From an uncultured Pseudomonadota bacterium (GTDB lineage Bacteria; Pseudomonadota; Gammaproteobacteria; Burkholderiales; Methylophilaceae), in NCBI GenBank assembly GCA_903860085.1, contig CAIOPD010000054.1, positions 1-7,651 of the forward strand: a stretch of DNA of 7,651 nucleotides, written 5' to 3'. Position numbers and translations under genes: made by a program. The number at the start of each line of letters is the position of its first letter. Within the stretch, counting starts at the first letter, position 1. This document shows, piece by piece, positions 6,555 to 7,651 of this stretch. Below the pieces are notes generated by a model, which made no database searches, was not told the origin of the DNA, and saw only the letters and a program-made list of their open reading frames with translations.

Positions 6555-7262
6555 ATGACACATACGATCACCTTGCCTTCCGGTGACGAACTGCATTATC
6601 AGTTAGAACGCAGACAGCGTCGCACCGTAGGTTTAAAAATCACTACTGCAGGCTTGATTATTCATGCGCCGCTGCGCGTGTCGATGGTTGAGCTAGAGCG
6701 GATTATTTCGCTGAAGGCCGACTGGATCCTCAGAAAACTCACCACCGCCAACAACCAGAAAACTCCAGTCATGCAGTGGCAAGATAGCGAGCAACTATTG
6801 TTGCTGGGGAACACCGTCACATTGGCTTTAGATTATGATAGCCACAGTCGCGCTGTAGATTACAGCCCAGGCGTGCTGCACTTAGCGATGCCTAATTACA
6901 ATGAACCCGCTGCCGTGGCGCGTAAAGTGCTGCAATGGTATAAAAAGCAGGCTCTCGTTGATTTTGCAAGACGCCTAGCGCTATTTTCCACTAAATTAGA
7001 CGTAGCTATGCCTACCCTAATATTATCGAGCGCACGCACGCGCTGGGGAAGTTGCAACTCAAGAAAAGAGGTGCGACTAAATTGGCGCCTATTACAGGCG
7101 CCACCACATTTAATCAATTATGTGATTTGCCATGAACTGGCTCATTTAAAGCAGATGAACCATTCTGCTAAATTTTGGGCGGAAGTCGCAAGCATTTATC
7201 CTGATTACAAATCCGCAGAAAAAGAACTAAAAGCCTGGTCGCCAAAATTGCACGTCATGTGA
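6555..7262 (+). CDS. YgjP/DUF45-family zinc metalloprotease (often named M48 family)
   Basis: Predicted zinc-dependent peptidase of the YgjP-like (DUF45, SprT-related) family; substrate and cellular role are not known from sequence. There is no signal peptide or membrane segment, so it should be cytoplasmic. The N-terminal half (about 1-110) is strand-rich, with the family's RRQRRTVGLKIT opening and a 'GLIIHAPLRV' strand. The catalytic part carries RTRWGSCNS (161-169), LNWRLLQAP (175-183) and the zinc motif CHELAHLKQMNHS: His193 and His197 as ligands, Glu194 as catalytic base and His203 as the likely third ligand. A KFWAEV helix and the SAEKELK end follow, as in the family. The ATG lies five bases after the plsC stop with no Shine-Dalgarno site, again suggesting coupling. 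It is the last gene of the run and faces the SCO gene tail to tail. Confidence 0.9.
   Translation: MTHTITLPSGDELHYQLERRQRRTVGLKITTAGLIIHAPLRVSMVELERIISLKADWILRKLTTANNQKTPVMQWQDSEQLLLLGNTVTLALDYDSHSRAVDYSPGVLHLAMPNYNEPAAVARKVLQWYKKQALVDFARRLALFSTKLDVAMPTLILSSARTRWGSCNSRKEVRLNWRLLQAPPHLINYVICHELAHLKQMNHSAKFWAEVASIYPDYKSAEKELKAWSPKLHVM
7083..7103 (+). repeat. Inverted repeat inside the metalloprotease gene
   Basis: TGGCGCC (7083-7089) and GGCGCCA (7097-7103) form a perfect 7-bp G/C-rich stem with the 7-base loop TATTACA. The core GGCGCC is itself a palindrome, so it also appears as a direct repeat. It encodes the conserved WRLLQAP segment, so protein constraint may explain much of it. No T-tract follows. 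Confidence 0.4.
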
Positions 7263-7288
7263 ACCGTGATTGATTGCGATAAGTGTTT

Positions 7289-7651
7289 CTAAAGAATGTG
7301 CAGAATATCGTGCGCAATATCAGCAGGCTTCTCCGCATACTCCACATACAAACGGATCTTTCCAGCCTTATCGAATACATACAAGCCTGCGCTATGGTCT
7401 ATGGTGTAAACACCCTTCCCTTCAGACTGCACTTTGCTAGCAAAAATCTTAAATACCTGTGCTGTGGCGTTAATCTCAGCCACCGAACCGCGTAAACCAA
7501 TAAAGCTTGCATCAAACGATGGCACAAATTTCGCCAAAACTTCTTGCGTATCACGCTCTGGATCAAGGGTAACAAACAGCACCTGCACTTCATCAGCTCG
7601 CTTACCTAAGAGTTTCATGGTGTGCTTTAAATCAAGCATGGTCGTTGGGCA
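7289..7651 (-). CDS. SCO1/SenC-family copper/thioredoxin-like protein, 5' end cut by window edge
   Basis: C-terminal 120 residues of a SCO family protein, a thioredoxin-fold protein usually anchored at the outer face of the inner membrane that delivers copper to the CuA site of cytochrome oxidase or works as a thiol reductase. Reading from the window edge, the first codon (7651-7649) is Cys followed by Pro-Thr-Thr-Met, matching the second half of the family's CxxxCPTT motif. Downstream are the strand VLFVTLDPERD (aspartates of the conserved DPxRD motif), FIGLRGS and YTIDHSAGLYVFD, whose His (codon 7396-7394) is the third copper ligand. The stop is TAG at 7291-7289. An internal ATG at 7639 is not the true start: it lies inside the conserved motif, and the first Cys, the N-terminal fold and the anchor are outside the window. 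It converges on the metalloprotease gene with a 26-base gap. The family assignment is firm; copper ligand completeness cannot be judged here. Confidence 0.92.
   Translation of the reverse strand, partial: CPTTMLDLKHTMKLLGKRADEVQVLFVTLDPERDTQEVLAKFVPSFDASFIGLRGSVAEINATAQVFKIFASKVQSEGKGVYTIDHSAGLYVFDKAGKIRLYVEYAEKPADIAHDILHIL

Noticed and set aside
7273..7318. ATTGCG (7273-7278) and CGCAAT (7313-7318) as a terminator stem between the convergent genes
   Set aside because: The arms are only six pairs with a loop of 34 bases, the right arm lies in the SCO coding region, and no T-tract follows.
7283..7495. 70-residue plus-strand open frame at the right end
   Set aside because: It is opposite the clear SCO family reading frame on the minus strand and shows no protein-like pattern of its own.

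Overview
The window looks like an ordinary chromosomal segment of a Gram-negative betaproteobacterium. The order lnt - glyQ - glyS - gmhB - plsC - YgjP-type metalloprotease gene is a housekeeping arrangement I know from that class. The protein style and slightly AT-leaning composition (by eye) make Methylophilaceae (Methylotenera-like) my best guess, but this is an inference from memory with no search behind it. All genes read as intact chromosomal genes. I see no mobile element, phage gene, CRISPR array, tRNA or rRNA.

Layout. A small gene for an exported protein (54-452) has a strong Shine-Dalgarno site and is closed by a compact intrinsic terminator (479-501). A run of six plus-strand genes follows: lnt (apolipoprotein N-acyltransferase), glyQ and glyS (the two subunits of tetrameric glycyl-tRNA synthetase), gmhB (heptose bisphosphate phosphatase), plsC (1-acylglycerol-3-phosphate acyltransferase) and a YgjP/DUF45 zinc metalloprotease gene (ends 7262). 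Gaps between them are 2 to 31 bases, with no terminator-like structure, so they probably form one operon. A convergent minus-strand gene (7289-7651) encodes the C-terminal part of a SCO1/SenC-family copper protein. It is cut by the right window edge exactly at the second cysteine of the family's CxxxC motif.

How the genes fit together. Three products serve envelope building: Lnt puts the third acyl chain on lipoproteins, GmhB supplies ADP-heptose for the LPS core, and PlsC makes phosphatidic acid, the precursor of the phospholipids that Lnt uses as acyl donors. GlyQS is essential for translation. The metalloprotease has no assigned role from sequence. The SCO protein belongs to a separate unit, probably copper delivery to cytochrome oxidase or thiol redox work.

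I found no convincing undescribed system. The points worth a second look are start-codon choices (lnt, plsC, glyS), the Glu variant of the PlsC HX4D motif, the short zinc loop of GmhB, the unassigned small exported protein, two intragenic hairpins and the tight convergent 3' ends with no visible terminator.
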